From assembly GCA_012064385.1 (NCBI GenBank), contig QRDG01000134.1, positions 844,448 through 908,447 on the forward strand: a stretch of DNA of 64,000 nucleotides. The letters run 5' to 3'. Numbering within the stretch: the first letter of the stretch is position 1; each line of letters begins with the position of its first letter. Origin of the DNA: Puccinellia tenuiflora. Lineage: Eukaryota; Streptophyta; Magnoliopsida; Poales; Poaceae. The notes under the pieces are model-generated. The model did not search any database. It was not told the origin of the DNA and worked only from the letters and a program-made list of their open reading frames with translations. Shown here in pieces: positions 22,285 to 35,312 of the stretch. A program made the translations under genes and the position numbers.

Positions 22285-23063
22285 GCCTCGCTGATTCATG
22301 TTGCGTCCGGCGCTTATTGCAATTTGTTTCACCGGTGGGTGGATGAATAGGTTGGCCCTTACCTTTAGTAGCACCTTTGATTAGCCTTTTGCGTTGGAAG
22401 CTACAGGGTTTGTGCGAGCGTTTTCTTTTTTTTTTCTTTTTTATTAAGCGCATGTATAAGTGTCCCATTGTACATGCTCTAACAACCTGTGCTGGTGCTT
22501 GCCTGGCTTCGTCTGTGCCCATGCATTTTGCCCTTGACGACGTACTTGTAAAACTAACTTTTTTGATCTCTGCCATGGTAGTTAGCGTTGGTCATATTTT
22601 TGTTTGACGGTAAAGCGTTGGCCATATGACTATCGATTTAAAGCTGGGCACTCCTGTGCCTTGTATTACACGGTGAAAGACGTATGGCTCTTTTTATTTG
22701 TCCTGCCTCGGACGCGCACCAAATCAGTAAGTACATTTGTGGCTGCCATTACGCCGAGACCCACACATGATGTAATTCATGCCTCCTCCTGCAGATGCTT
22801 CAAGCGACTGTACACGCGTGGTTACACTTCACACCCGGACCCACAAAATCAATAATCATCTGCATAGCAACATGCCAACATCCACCGCAAGCGGTAGATA
22901 CCGTTAGCTCGACGAGGCCCCACCGGACAGCGAGCGGCCGGCATGTTACGGCCACGCAAGTGTCCCGTTCTCACTGAAACGTGGGCCCCGGTGACTCACG
23001 AGCCAATGCGGAGTTTAACCGCACGACTGTCCCTCCTCACGCAGGAGATCACGACACCCCCCG
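22285..23063. other. Intergenic, no gene recognised
   Basis: About 780 bp between two DNA transposons, with a T-rich run near 22428-22445. Nothing else seen. Confidence 0.5.
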
Positions 23064-23071
23064 CGCCCGAG

Positions 23072-23919
23072 TAAGCCCGGCAATCGGGTCGGGTTTGACC
23101 GGGTCGACCTCTACTAGACCCATGCCCATTTGTTAAACGGGCAAGGATTTGTACCCACGACCCTGCCCATGGGTGTAACATAAGACCCATGCCCGAACCC
23201 GACGGGTCACCCGACCCAACCGGGCACCCATCGGGTCTAACATAAAATTTTCATATAATATTCCATACAGCGCTCTGTGCTTTAGTCCGCGTCGGCCGCT
23301 CCAGTCGCGAGAGTTGGGCAAGGTCATTTATAGAGAGAGCTCCGCCTCCCTTACGATCGGCTGGGCGAGGTGGTACTAAACGAGCAACGCGGAGTCGTGA
23401 AAGCGAGGCAGCATTTCCAAGACCAACGCAGTGTACAGAGGCCCAACAAGAAAACATAGTCTAGTTGCCTATGAATGGGCTTTTGATGTACAGACCGCAC
23501 CACTTTGCATCGATCAGCAAAACGTGAGTGTTTTGGTGTGCCATTAAAGGCTTGGAGCTGGACTATTGGGCTCCTAGTACTAGGACACGTGAGCGACCAA
23601 AGCTAGGCCATTTTTCAATTCATTTTTTTTACGTCAATTGGTCTGGTGTTGCTTAAGTGAATTGTATTCCTTGAATAAAGCTATGTGCTTGCAAAAATAT
23701 ATTACAAATCATGTGGAATAAATATTTATACTAATTATTTATATTAATCGGGCGACCCATCGGGTTACCCACGGGCACAAAGTTATGCCCATGCCCTGCC
23801 CACGACTAATCGGGTCGCCCATGGGCAAGACCCATGGGCAAAAAAGATGACCCATACCCTGCCCATTAGGGTCGGGTGCCCATGGGCGGACGTACCCATG
23901 GGTCAAATTGCCGGGCTTA
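23072..23919. mobile_element. Non-autonomous hAT-like element with 8-bp target duplication CGCCCGAG
   Basis: Ends are TAAGCCCGGCAA (23072) and TTGCCGGGCTTA (to 23919). CGCCCGAG occurs directly outside both ends (23064-23071, 23920-23927). An 8-bp duplication with short inverted repeats points to hAT, although Mutator-type elements also duplicate 8-9 bp. Subterminal regions are filled with GGGTCGGGT, CCCATGGGC and GACCCATG motifs in inverted order. The core has no transposase. Confidence 0.8.
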
Positions 23920-24184
23920 CGCCCGAGCACGATTCACGGCGCTCGCTTCTATCCAGCCCACCTGGTTGAGAAGATAATGACAGGTGGGACCGGAAACCTT
24001 TACCGTGGTGGGCTCGCCTTGCACGTCTCGCTCTGCCCTAACACTTTTTAAAAGGAGAATGACTGAGCGGTGGGCCGGCAACTTGCGTCCACCCGAGAAC
24101 TAAACAGTGGATCACAGAGTCCGGACCCCACACGTCATAGTGCCAGTAACCGAAACCAGTTGGTTGTTCAGCAGCGAACAGGAT

Positions 24185-24336
24185 TGGCTTAAATACACCG
24201 CCCTCCCCGCCTCCTCCTCTCACCACCAGACCAGAGTCCCAACCTCCTCGTCGGCGTCGTCGTCTCCCACACGCACACGAAACCCCCGACGAATCCACAA
24301 GATCCGGAGGAGGCGTCGTCTCACACTAGCGGGAAC
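24185..24336 (+). promoter_or_regulatory. Putative core promoter and 5'UTR of YSL6
   Basis: TTAAATACA at about 24189-24197 is the best TATA-like motif. It is followed by a C-rich, unstructured leader (CTCACCACCAGACCAGAG) and the ATG at 24337. Placement of the transcription start is inference. Confidence 0.4.
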
Positions 24337-25935
24337 ATGGGCTCCGAGGCGGACGCGGCGGAGCTGGCCGGGCCCCTCCTCGCCGGCGGCGGCAGCGGCG
24401 GCGCGGCGGCGGCCGCGGAGGAGCCGGAGGTGGTGCCGCCGTGGCGGGACCAGCTCACGGTGCGGGGCATAGTGGTCAGCGCCATCCTGGGCGTGCTCTT
24501 CTGCCTCATCACGCACAAGCTCAACCTCACCGTGGGGATCATCCCCTCCCTCAACGTCGCCGCGGGGCTGCTCGGGTACTTCCTCGTGCGGACCTGGACG
24601 GCCGCGCTCGCCAGGTTCGGCATCGTCTCCAAGCCATTCACCAAGCAGGAGAACACCGTCATCCAGACCTGCGTCGTCGCCTGCTACGGCCTCGCCTTCA
24701 GCGGTACGTGCCGATTTCGATTTCAGGGACTTGAATTGAATTTTGGGGTTTGCTTGTTTAGGTGGAGAAAGATGCGATTCTGGCGTGCGATGCAGGGTTA
24801 CGTTTTGGTTTGACCCGTACGTAATAAAAAATATAATCCCTTCCGATGCGTTCAACTTTGATGATGCTGGGTGCTAAGCACGTTTCCTGTGTTAGACTTT
24901 GCCACTCTGGTGGAACAGTTCTAGGGAAACACCGGATTTTGTTTCAGAATTATGCTCATTGGTTGGTAGGCTGAACCCCTGAATATATGATTACCGTGTG
25001 GGCATAGCATACAGGTCTTGATGCACTGAATGTTATATTTTGCTTCTGATTTGGTGTGCATTGGGAGTTGCTAATGATAGTTCCCCCCTTCTCATTGAGC
25101 TCACATTATCAACAACTAATGTTTCTGTTGACGCAGGTGGCTTCGGATCGTATATGCTTGCAATGGATCAGAAAACTTATGAGCTTATCGGGACTGATTA
25201 TCCTGGTAACAGGGCGGTGGATGTTAAGAATCCTTCCCTGAGTTGGATGATCGGCTTCATGTTTGTTGTTAGCTTCCTCGGTCTATTTAGTCTTGTTGCG
25301 CTGCGCAAGGTACTTATTCATATTTATGGAATCATGCCTCTGTTGTGTTTATGTGATTACGTTTTTGTTCTTGGATCAAGTACAGTATCTTGGATGTGTC
25401 TTTAAGATCAATTTTGGTGTTTGCTAGGTGATGGTTATTGATTACAAGCTCACCTATCCCAGTGGAACTGCTACCGCCATGTTGATAAATAGCTTCCACA
25501 CTACTACTGGAGCTGAACTTGCAGAGTAAGAAAAGGATCACAGTTCTTCCTTAATTTGTACTTATAGTTCAATCTACATTATTTCTTGGTCTTTTGTATG
25601 ACAGTTACTGTAAACAAATCCTAAATGAATCTTCTTTTAGTTATATTAGACCAGTGTTGCTTTTCATTTGTATAGAACATCAATAGTTGCCACAATAGTC
25701 TGGTGAAGTTGCAAGTTAGCCCTCAGCCCATTATATGTATTTCGTCAATCAAAGAGTTAGAGAATATGTAGCGTATTTCGACTGAACTTTAATGAGGAAA
25801 CGGGATGTGTGCTAGGCAATTTCATCATATTTTGTCTTTTGAAATGCTCAAATAGAAACTACTGACAGTAAGGTTGTATTGATCTATTTATGACATTTTG
25901 GTTCTACTGAATTCAGACTAGGAATGCTGCTATAT

Positions 25936-25973
<38 letters not shown>

Positions 25974-28344
25974 ATAAGCTTATCATTCATGGAAAAGGAG
26001 TGTGCAATGAAATGTTTAATTTATGCAGCACGGTGGATGTGAAGATAGAATATTCTAGTTTCATCTGTTCGTACAGTTATCATGCAGTATATACTTGCTA
26101 AATTGCAATGTCCTTCCTAACGATTTTCTAGTTTCTTGAGTATTTATACTGCTATTTTCTGTTTTGTGGTTGCAGGAAACAAGTTAGCTGTCTTGGGAAG
26201 TACTTAAGCATTAGTTTTATCTGGAACTTGTTTAAGTGGTTCTTCAGTGGTGTTGGGGATTCTTGTGGTTTTGATAATTTCCCTTCTCTGGGGCTTACAG
26301 CATTCAAGAACACGTAAGTTTTCTTTTATTAGCTTTTTATTCCTTCAATGTTCAAGAGTCAGAACTAAAACATTTTAGTTTGAGGGTTGAAATAAACTTG
26401 CCTTCCTTGTGTCCCCCTACAGCTCTAATCTGCTTTGACCTTGTATGGTTTGATCTCGTGTGAATGCTGTAACTTGTATTTTCATATGGAACTACTCATC
26501 CTTTAAAATGGACCATCCTATACATGCTCACCAAAGTTTTACCTGTTCCATTTTGTAGGTTCTATTTTGACTTCAGTCCAACCTATATTGGATGTGGCCT
26601 TATATGCCCACACATTGTTAACTGCTCTACACTTCTTGGAGCCATTATATCTTGGGGTTTTCTTTGGCCATATATAACCACGAAAGCTGGGGACTGGTAT
26701 CCAGCTGACCTTGGAAGCAACGATTTCAAAGGACTCTATGGATACAAGGTATGGTGATTGAAGATTTTATTTGTTCCCGATGAAACATTCAGTTTTCGTA
26801 CTGCAGACCGACAATCCACCTATGATGTTCTTTTTTTTAATATATCTGTAACTAGATCATGGATCAAAATGCTTTATAAAACAATGTTTGCTTGTTTCCT
26901 CCCCATAATAAATTATCCAAGTATATGTGAAGTCGACATGGAGTAATACTAATAACTCTCTTACTATTTCATAAGTGGACATTGTGGTTGTGAGAACTAA
27001 CTGAGTTTAAGATTAGAATTGTTAGAATATTTTGTTACTTCATTAGTGAACACACATTTGGCACATCTAGTTTGTTTAATACTCCACTTATTATTTCTTT
27101 GTTCACAGACTGAAAAATCTATCTTTTATAATTTTATATGATTAACGAAAACTAAGTTGTCTCTACCCTGCCTTCCAGGTTTTCATATCTGTATCTGTGA
27201 TACTCGGTGATGGTATCTATAACCTCATTAAGATTATTTATGCTACTATCAAGGAAATAATGAATGCACGATCAAAGCAAGGAAGACTTCCTCTTGTCCG
27301 GTTTCAGGATGGTAATGTTCTTGTTATATGGTGTTTACCTATCAGTATATCATAAATCATGCATCGCTTCTCATCACATCTCATTTCTCTTCTGTTATTG
27401 TAGATGATGGAAGTTCTAAATTATCATCGGAGGAAAAACTTCTGAATGAGGTATTCGTAAAAGACAGTATTCCTCCCTGGTTGGCAGGATCTGGTTATGT
27501 GGGCCTTGCAGCAATATCAACTGCGACTGTACCAATGTTGTTCCCACAACTCAAGTGGTACCTTGTCCTCTCTGCCTACGTTGTTGCTCCCCTACTCGCC
27601 TTCTGCAACTCGTATGGCACGGGCCTAACAGACTGGAACCTTGCATCCACATATGGAAAGATTGGCCTTTTCATTTTTGCCTCATGGGTTGGCCAGCATG
27701 GTGGTGTGATCGCCGGTTTAGCAGCTTGCGGTGTTATGATGTCCATTGTATCCACAGCTGCTGATCTCATGCAGGACTTCAAGACCGGTTACCTGACCCT
27801 CTCTTCACCAAGGTCCATGTTTGTGTCACAGTTGATTGGGACCGCCCTTGGCTGTGTAATTGCTCCTCTCACGTTTTGGCTTTACTGGACGGCCTTCGAC
27901 ATTGGGAATCCTGATGGCATGTTCAAAGCTCCATATGCAGTCATCTTCCGTGAGATGTCAATCCTGGGTGTGGAAGGATTCTCGGCGCTTCCCCAGCACT
28001 GCCTAGCAATCTGCACTTTCTTCTTTTTTGCAGCCATTGCAATCAACCTCCTGAGGGATGCCACTCCAGACAGCGTTTCCAAATTCATACCACTCCCGAT
28101 GGCCATGGCTGTTCCCTTCTATATTGGAGCATATTTTGCGATTGACATGTTCGTTGGGACTGTCATCTTGTTTGTCTGGGAGAGGGTGAACCGCAAGGAG
28201 TCTGAAGACTTTGCAGGCGCGGTTGCTTCTGGTTTGATCTGTGGTGACGGGATCTGGAGTGTCCCTTCTGCGATACTGTCTATCATGAGGATCGACCCAC
28301 CGATGTGCATGTACTTCAAGCCATCCGCTGCATTAGGCTTATAA
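24337..28344 (+). CDS. YSL6: YSL6-like metal-nicotianamine transporter, seven exons, complete
   Basis: Exons: 24337-24703, 25137-25309, 25428-25525, 26176-26313, 26559-26748, 27179-27311, 27404-28344. All junctions are GT-AG and all phases agree, giving 679 residues, close to the 676 of Arabidopsis YSL6. The family (oligopeptide transporter superfamily) has about 14-15 membrane helices and moves metal chelates with nicotianamine. The YSL4/YSL6 branch sits in internal membranes, and rice YSL6 is linked to manganese detoxification. A Gly/Ala-rich cytosolic N-terminus precedes WRDQLTVRG (36-44). Then come HKLNLTVGIIPSLNVAAGLL, KPFTKQENTVIQTCVVACYG, DYKLTYPSGTATAMLINSFH, FDFSPTYIGCGLICPHIVNC, GDWYPADLGSNDFKGLYGYK, FCNSYGTGLTDWNLASTYGK, STAADLMQDFKTGYL and GAVASGLICGDGIWSVPSAI, all matching YSL4/6 members. 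The hydrophilic loop before exon 7 (RSKQGRLP...EEKLLNE) is the variable one. No disruption was found; this is the clearest functional host gene here. Confidence 0.96.
25937..25972 (+). repeat. (CT)18 microsatellite in YSL6 intron 3
   Basis: Thirty-six bases of uninterrupted CT between exons 3 and 4, likely polymorphic in length. Confidence 0.95.
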
Positions 28345-28749
28345 TAGGACGAGCTTGTTGCTTTTACTTGCACAAATGGAGTGGCATTACACTGTACATA
28401 TTTTACACAATTGTAAATAACACTGCGAAAAGAGCAGCAGCTCTGTTCATTCTGTTTATCTTATTCTCCTCCGATTACTTGAGTTTTAATGCTGCTGATG
28501 CTGCAGTTTGTCACTGGGATCTCTGTTTTGCTTTGCTTGGACTTTGGTATGTGGTTCTGGCTCCGTTGCATTGACAGAAAAATCACTACAACTTTCGTAG
28601 CTGATAACTCCCCGGTTGATGATGTTAAGCTACTAGCACTTCCCTTTTTCTTTACCCAACACATATCCTTGCTAACTGCTAAGCAAGAGTATATAAGTAA
28701 TAACCTCGCTTTTAATCCAAACACACCAAGATGAACGAGGCCGCAATAT
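28345..28749 (+). other. YSL6 3' flank
   Basis: AT-rich downstream sequence that probably contains the 3'UTR. TGTAAATAACA near 28412 is a possible near-upstream or poly(A) signal. No separate gene seen. Confidence 0.4.
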
Positions 28750-29985
28750 TTCTAGGATTTTTTTTTTTTTTGAGGGAAACAACGGAGCTCGATCGTTAAC
28801 TTATAAAAACATGGTGAAGGGGATGGACTGGCGGCCACACGTGGCTGAGGTATGGGAGTGTCATTCCACCCCTAACTTGCTCAGCCATCATGGCAAGTAT
28901 GCGAGGGTAAATAGCGCCTCACTATCGAACCTTCAGACGGACCAGGGGAGCGGGAGGCCGGAGCACAATGCTTTTGTGAGCAGAGACATCAGACATGCAT
29001 ACGGGGGGTTCTCAATGAACCCCTCCAAGAGCACCAGGACATATGCTGATATGCGTCGGGAGGGCGAGGAAGGGGCGCAACCACAACGGCCTAAAAAACT
29101 CTTAAGTAATAAAATCCTTTTATCAAAAAAAAAAAAGACCACGAAAGACTGGGGCACCGAACGAACAACTGCTCAATGTCTTCAAGGCACCGACAACCAA
29201 ATGCTCTATTCCATACTCCTTTTTTTGCGAAAATGACCGCCGATCTATCAGCCATCATCTACAATAGTATAAAGAACGCCAAAGGTAATAAAAATTACAA
29301 ACAGGACTTTGGACCACCTAGCGAAGACTACGAACACTAGAGCTAGAGCGAGCTGAAGATGCGCCGCCGTCCTCGCCACTCCATCACCGGAGTCGGGCAA
29401 AGCTTGTCAAAGTAGAGCTTGTTGTAGTAGATGGACGGTAAGATGTCATGCTAAGTCCTCGAAGGACCAACGCCACAGAGCAGTAACCAGCATCAATGAT
29501 GAGAACTGTAGATCAAAAGAGACAAACTTGTAACCACACCGACGAATACGAAGACGGACCGGATCCCTGGAGATCCGCCGGACACAAAACTCCACGCGCC
29601 CTCCACCAGCGCCAGACACACCACCGGAGCAAGGATAGGGCGGGGAGGACCTTATTCTGTCATCAGGATACAGCCACCGCCTCATCATCCCGAAGAAGAC
29701 ACTGAAAAACAACCTGAACAGAACGGAAAACCTCCCGCCGGCGAGGGGCCGTGGTCCGCCACGCCTCCAAGGCCCTAAGGCCACCGGAGACGGAGCAGAC
29801 CGGCGGCGGCGCCGGCAAGGGGACGGAACCCTAGATGGGGTCTCACATATCGCTTCTTCTGGCCTGTTCGTACCGGTTCCCCGTGAAGGACTACAGGACC
29901 CTTTTAGGGATGGACATAATCGACGTGGCGAATAAGGAGAGCACAAACGAACAGCGCTGGTGAGGGTGAGCGCGTCTACCAATGA
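28750..29985. mobile_element. Two unclassified repeats, probably non-LTR derived
   Basis: Part one (28750-29138) begins with T14 followed by GAGGGAAAC and ends AAAATCCTTTTATC plus A12, resembling the 3' tails of plant LINEs. Part two (about 29215-29985) starts with T8 and carries GACCACCTAGCG, CGCCGCCGTCCTCGCCACTC and GGAACCCTAGATGGGGTC, a composition I associate with dispersed Triticeae repeats. No conserved protein is visible. Boundaries and class are uncertain. Confidence 0.4.
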
Positions 29986-30236
29986 GAATCAAGGTAGTCC
30001 GCCAACCATTTGGAAAACCATCTTTTCAAAATGATTTCGATGGATTTAAATTTACAATACCAACCACAACACGGATTCGATCGAAACACGAGAATCCTTG
30101 TACTGTCATGATAGTGGCCATGTTTTCCGAGTTTTGTTTCTTTGCAATGATCTGCGTGGGCAGATGACTTGATTTAATCACTAGTCCACTTTTTTGTTCC
30201 TATTTTTCTCTCCAAGTAATGTAGATAAATAAAAAG

Positions 30237-30693
30237 TGACGTGGGCATACCCTCCGGGCACCCCACCATTGGCGTACGCGATGCGGCCCGGTCGAAGACA
30301 TACTTGGAGACCCACCTGGAGGCCCAAACGAAGCCCAAGAAGCCACGACTTGGAGTACAAGACAACTCATGTAAACCCTACCTGGTTGCAATAAAGCCAG
30401 GTAGGGGCACCCTTTAGAGGGACGGGACAACAGAATAGACAACACCCGCCACCGGCAGCCATCACGAGATCCAATCTCCACCATACCCGCCACCGGCGGC
30501 CACCATTGTAACACCATGATACAGGAATACAGATCAGACAAGCAGGATGTAGGTCTTTACCTCACAATGAGGGGCCGAATCTGGGTAAATCCTTGCTTGT
30601 CAGCCGTCCGATACTACCAGCGCGCCAACTTCTCTCTCTATACGAAACCCTAGGTATCATACCGATGGGATTTGCCGTGGTAACCCCACGTCA
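30237..30693 (+). repeat. Left LTR of the LARD-like element
   Basis: 457 bp with TG...CA ends and a 9-bp terminal inverted repeat (TGACGTGGG / CCCACGTCA). ATAAAGCCAGGTAGGGG (about 30391) may hold the promoter or polyadenylation area. Confidence 0.92.
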
Positions 30694-30695
30694 AT

Positions 30696-30713
30696 TGGCG
30701 CCGTCTGTGGGAA
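30696..30713 (+). promoter_or_regulatory. Primer-binding site of the LARD-like element
   Basis: TGGCGCCGTCTGTGGGAA begins two bases after the LTR; this motif is shared by many grass Gypsy elements. Confidence 0.8.
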
Positions 30714-32408
30714 GAACGCGCACTGGAATCACGGTGTCGGCGGCTTCAATCTACATCAACAACGGCGGCAACTCGCCGCACCAGAATCAGCGCACGGGGG
30801 CTCTACATCAACATTACCCTCATACGCGTACGCGACTGATCAGATCTACGTGATCAAGATTCATCAATGGTGACCAGATCGCATCTACTTCATCTACATC
30901 GACAATCAACAACGGCGGCTACATCGTCGCCACATCAAATCCCGACTCGTACGGCGGCTAGGCTGCTTCATCAACGCGTGCACGGGAGTCGACATCAACG
31001 ATATCCTCACGTGCGGTTGATCAATCTACAAGATCGCACGTCGACTCATCCGCGGCGCGGAGGCTTGACATCGTCACTGCCCTCGCTTGCGCGGCTGATG
31101 GAATCGACAGAAGATCCGATCTCACGACTACCGGCAGCAGCGTGACGCATCTCATCCACTACGCCAAACTTAGTCAACAAGCGCGCGGCGGCCACGGCGT
31201 TTACGTCCAGCTCTGATGGCTGATCGCGCCCTGATGCGTGAGGCACTCGTCGATCCACCGACGAGTCGCTCACCCGAAGAACTCTATACGATTCATATAC
31301 AGACATGGCGCCGCTGCGACTCGAATCGATCAAGGCCACCAAGACGGGCATGCAGCGACGTGCTCCGGCCGGCCAACTAGCAAAGGATCTTCACATCCGT
31401 GTGATCAGAGAAAGAAGTAAAAAGAATTCAAGCCAAGTACTATTGCTATTCACCTGGATCGAGGTGAAAGAAAAGATTCAATGCATCTTGTACGTGCATA
31501 CAACTCAAGGCGTGTCACGTGAAGAAGAGTAAAAAGAGAAGAAAAGGCGGCCAGCTCAATTGATCAGATCGCGATGTTTTCATGAGTATGTTCGCCTTGG
31601 GAGCAAGCAAGCATAACACCTGGGTGGCTTCATCGAATCGTCATGGACATCGCTCCTCAACAAGTTACGGTGTCCGCGATCCGGTAGTCACGGTGTCCAG
31701 TCGTGTCGACACCGTCCGCTGCATCATCCACGACTACATCGACTCTGCCGCAATCCACACCATCTACACCGTGGCATCCACGCCGCGGATAACTGCGACA
31801 TCGACAGTATTGCGACCGGCTACATCGACTCCGTCACCGTCGATATCGTCCATGCCTTGGCGTCTGCATCACGGACAACTGCGGTCGTCATCGACCCGAT
31901 GTGGACGACTTCTTCCTCGACATCGCCGCGTCAACGACACGCTGTTCCGGCTTAATCGCCATACAGTCGTTTTCATATTTAATTTCTTTAATCAATAAGG
32001 CTACTTAACCACATATATAACCTGCTGGCCGCACCCGACACTCGGGGGCTGCGCCGCACGATGTACAAGGATTTTTTCCTTTCAGTTATTGCAGATGCAC
32101 TACCCGTCGATTCGACAAAGTCGGACTCGGGGGCTGAACACTGTCGCCCCTGTTTAGTCAAGCGTCGACTCCTTCAACATCACATCTACTCCGCCGCGTC
32201 GACTCCGGTCCGCCGCGTCGAGTCCCTCGCATCTACTCCGCCGCGTTGACTCGGTCCGCCGCGTCGAGTCCCTCGCATCTACTCCGCCACGTTGACTCTG
32301 TCCGCCGCGTCGAGTCCCTCAGCGGTACCCGATACTACATTGCCTCGGAGGAACCTGATAACTGAAAGACTAAAAGACACTCGAAAGGTTATCGACTTCG
32401 GTCTAACA

Positions 32409-32428
32409 TTGGCGCCCACCGTGGGGCT
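32409..32428 (+). repeat. Second, internal PBS-like motif
   Basis: TTGGCGCCCACCGTGGGGCT follows TCTAACA. The downstream sequence (CTTCATCAACAACGACG, GCGGGGCTCTACATCAAC) resembles the leader after the first PBS (CTACATCAACAACGGCG, ACGGGGGCTCTACATCAAC). This suggests an internal duplication or a nested relative. Confidence 0.6.
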
Positions 32429-33716
32429 AAGTGCGCGTGGATTCACAACTCGATGGGTCCAATCTTCATCAACAACGACGTCGGCGAGTTCTTCATCCAC
32501 ACGGCGGGCGCGGGGCTCTACATCAACATTGCCATCGCGTGCATCGTGACGACTCATACAAGCAGCTGCCTGAATCTGCGAACTCCAGCGACGGCCGGCT
32601 CTTGGATACAAGATTCGTCCGAGCAGAGAAATAACAGCTAATTCCAATGGAAAACGGATTAGGCAGCCGCACCGGGAGAACAACTCAGATACGCACTAGT
32701 ACTACACACGGATCAAGGAGACCGATTAAAGAATCAAGGAAAGCAAGAAGTCGATTGCCAAGTATGTGGAAGTCAAATCCAAGACAAAAACAAGAAGGAG
32801 CGATCAGGTGGCAGATCACGTGGCCAGCTACCGATTGTTACATCAAACCTCACGTGAAAAAAAAAGAAGAGGCAAACCGAGTCCTACTAGCACTCGCATG
32901 GATCAATCAAGCCATGTCATAGCACGTACACGAGCAATCACGCGGAGCAAGTCGGCAACGGCCAGGGGGAGGACTCGGACGACCTCGCCATCGACGAGTT
33001 GACCTCGACGGATCGCCAACTTACGAGCGTCATCAATTACGAAAATAAACAAGCTAAGTTGTCTTTTATCTTTAAATTTTATATTTTACTTTTTTCAGTC
33101 AATTAAATTAAAATAAATCCGCCACCTTTGAGTTAATCTCAGGGGCTATTAATTCTTCTGAGTTATGGTTGCCAAAGAGGACAAGCTGCCAGATGCGCGG
33201 TCCAAACATAGGTATCCTGGCTCAGGAGATGGACGTTCGTTTCTTTGCTAAGTCAGATGCGAAACGCAATAGACCAAGTAGTGCGTATGAACAAAGCCAG
33301 ATCGACTCTGAAGCACAGAGGCCTTTGTCGACAGAGCAAATCATATTGCATGAAAAAAGTCGCCGCGAAAGCCTACTTAGACAAGTCGGACGATTAATCA
33401 CTTGAACACAAATAAATCAAATCGTTGTAATATTTATTTAATTCTTTTCATACGTCACGAACGGTATAATGCATACACAATTTTATTTCAGGTACCTCAA
33501 AAGGAGTCCCGAGTTGCTGCAGGCGAACAACCCGGCACTCGGGGGCTAGACCGTTCAAAGCTCAAAAACATGAGTTATACACCAAGGAGTCCCGAGTCGT
33601 CGCAGGCAAACGACCCGGCACTCGGGGGCTACATATATACCGGTGTAAACAAGCTCGAGCAAAGTCATACATCTCGTTCAGAGGACTCGGAGAAAAATTC
33701 CGAGTCACTTCAGCAC

Positions 33717-33878
33717 AAGTCGGCAAGAGAAGCCGGCATTAACAAGTCGACAGAAGAAGTCGGCATTAACAAGTCGGCAGGAGAAGCCGGCATTGACAAG
33801 TCGGCAGGAGAAGCCGGCATTGACAAGTCGGCAAGCGAAGCCGGCATCGACGACTCGGCAAGCAAAGCCGGCATCGAC
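33717..33878 (+). repeat. Six tandem 27-bp units in the LARD interior
   Basis: Units of the type AAGTCGGCAGGAGAAGCCGG plus CATTGAC remain in frame and translate as nine-residue repeats: KSAREAGIN, KSTEEVGIN, KSAGEAGID twice, KSASEAGID, DSASKAGID. Confidence 0.9.
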
Positions 33879-35312
33879 GACTCGGCAACGTCTACATCGA
33901 CAACTCAGGAAAATCTACGACAACAACTCAGCAACGTCTACATCGACAACCCGGCAAATGCAGCGTCGGGTGCCGCGACATCATCGACATCGACAAGCCG
34001 GCAGACAACCCGGCATGGACTCCGTGTCCCAAGAAGACAAATCAAGACCTTCCGCATGACTCTGCAAGTCACCCGAAAGCTCGGGGGCTACTGTCGTGGA
34101 TATGGGACACGGGTACCCGTAAGGAGTACTAACGAGGCCCATCAGGAGGAAGCCCACCAAGCCGACTCCAATCAAAGTAGGACAAGGAATCACTTACCGA
34201 CTTGTATTAGATTAGCTGAGTCCTAATAGGACTCTACTTGTAAGCCGGCCTCCTCCACCTTTATAAGGAGGGGCAAGGCGCCCCAAGAGGGCACGACCAA
34301 CAAACCCGACAGACCCAACACAACCAAGATAGACGGGACAGAGCCCGATAGATCTACACAAGAGGAGCCTCCTCATCGGCGACTTCCACCATGAGAGGAA
34401 TAAGACCTAGCCACAAACAACACGTAGGGATATTACCGGATGATGTTTCCCGGGTCCCGAAGCTGTATAAATCTTGTCTCCCGTGTCGTTCTTCTACTAA
34501 CCCAAATCGACGATGCCCGCGCGTACGTAGTCCCGTATCTTCACCGTCGGTTCATACCACGACACCGAGCAAATACCCGAGATGAATCAAATACAGCTGA
34601 CCCTCGGATGCTGCACTCTGTAGTGCAAAGGTAAGACCCACCGATCCGTCGTGTAGGGCCAGGCCCATTGGCAGCAGCCGTGGTAGCTTGAACAGATATG
34701 CCGCACCAACAGGTGCGAAGAAAAATCCCGACGGACGCGTTGGGTACCCTTTTAGGCCGAATTCGACTCCGTAAGATCCCAAGCGGTTGGAGTCGAAGGG
34801 ACTAGCCTCCAAGCTCGAGCCTGGGGACTCGACTTTGATGTACGCTAATAATGCTTGTGCCCAGGAGCACTTAACTGGTCCCGATCCATCGAGAGTACCA
34901 GGCTTATTATGCGAGATCCACCGCTAAGCGTCCTGAAACACGGATACGAATGAATCGCTAAAGACACACCTCGCACCAGGACGATACAATGCGGAGGAGT
35001 CCCTACCAGACTCTTCGGGTCTACTAGGCCCTCAGGGGCTACTCGACGTACTATCGGGTTGGAAGCACCCGACAAAACAGCAAAGATACAGACTCTACGA
35101 GTCATACACTCCCATCGGGAGAGCGCACTCGCGACGTGCTCGACTACGACAAAAAGCAAGACAAATTGAGCCCATGCCCAACTATAAATAGTTGAACATA
35201 GCCTCGGGGGCTACTCCCATCGGGAGCGCTGGTCGCGCACCCGATGAGAATTGAGTTAAACTTGCATTTGCGCTCGGTCCTCGGCAGAGTCGACCATATC
35301 GCATCGGAATTC

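Noticed and set aside
25937..25972. CT repeat as part of a YSL6 exon or regulatory element
   Set aside because: It lies in the middle of intron 3, away from splice sites; a plain microsatellite is sufficient.
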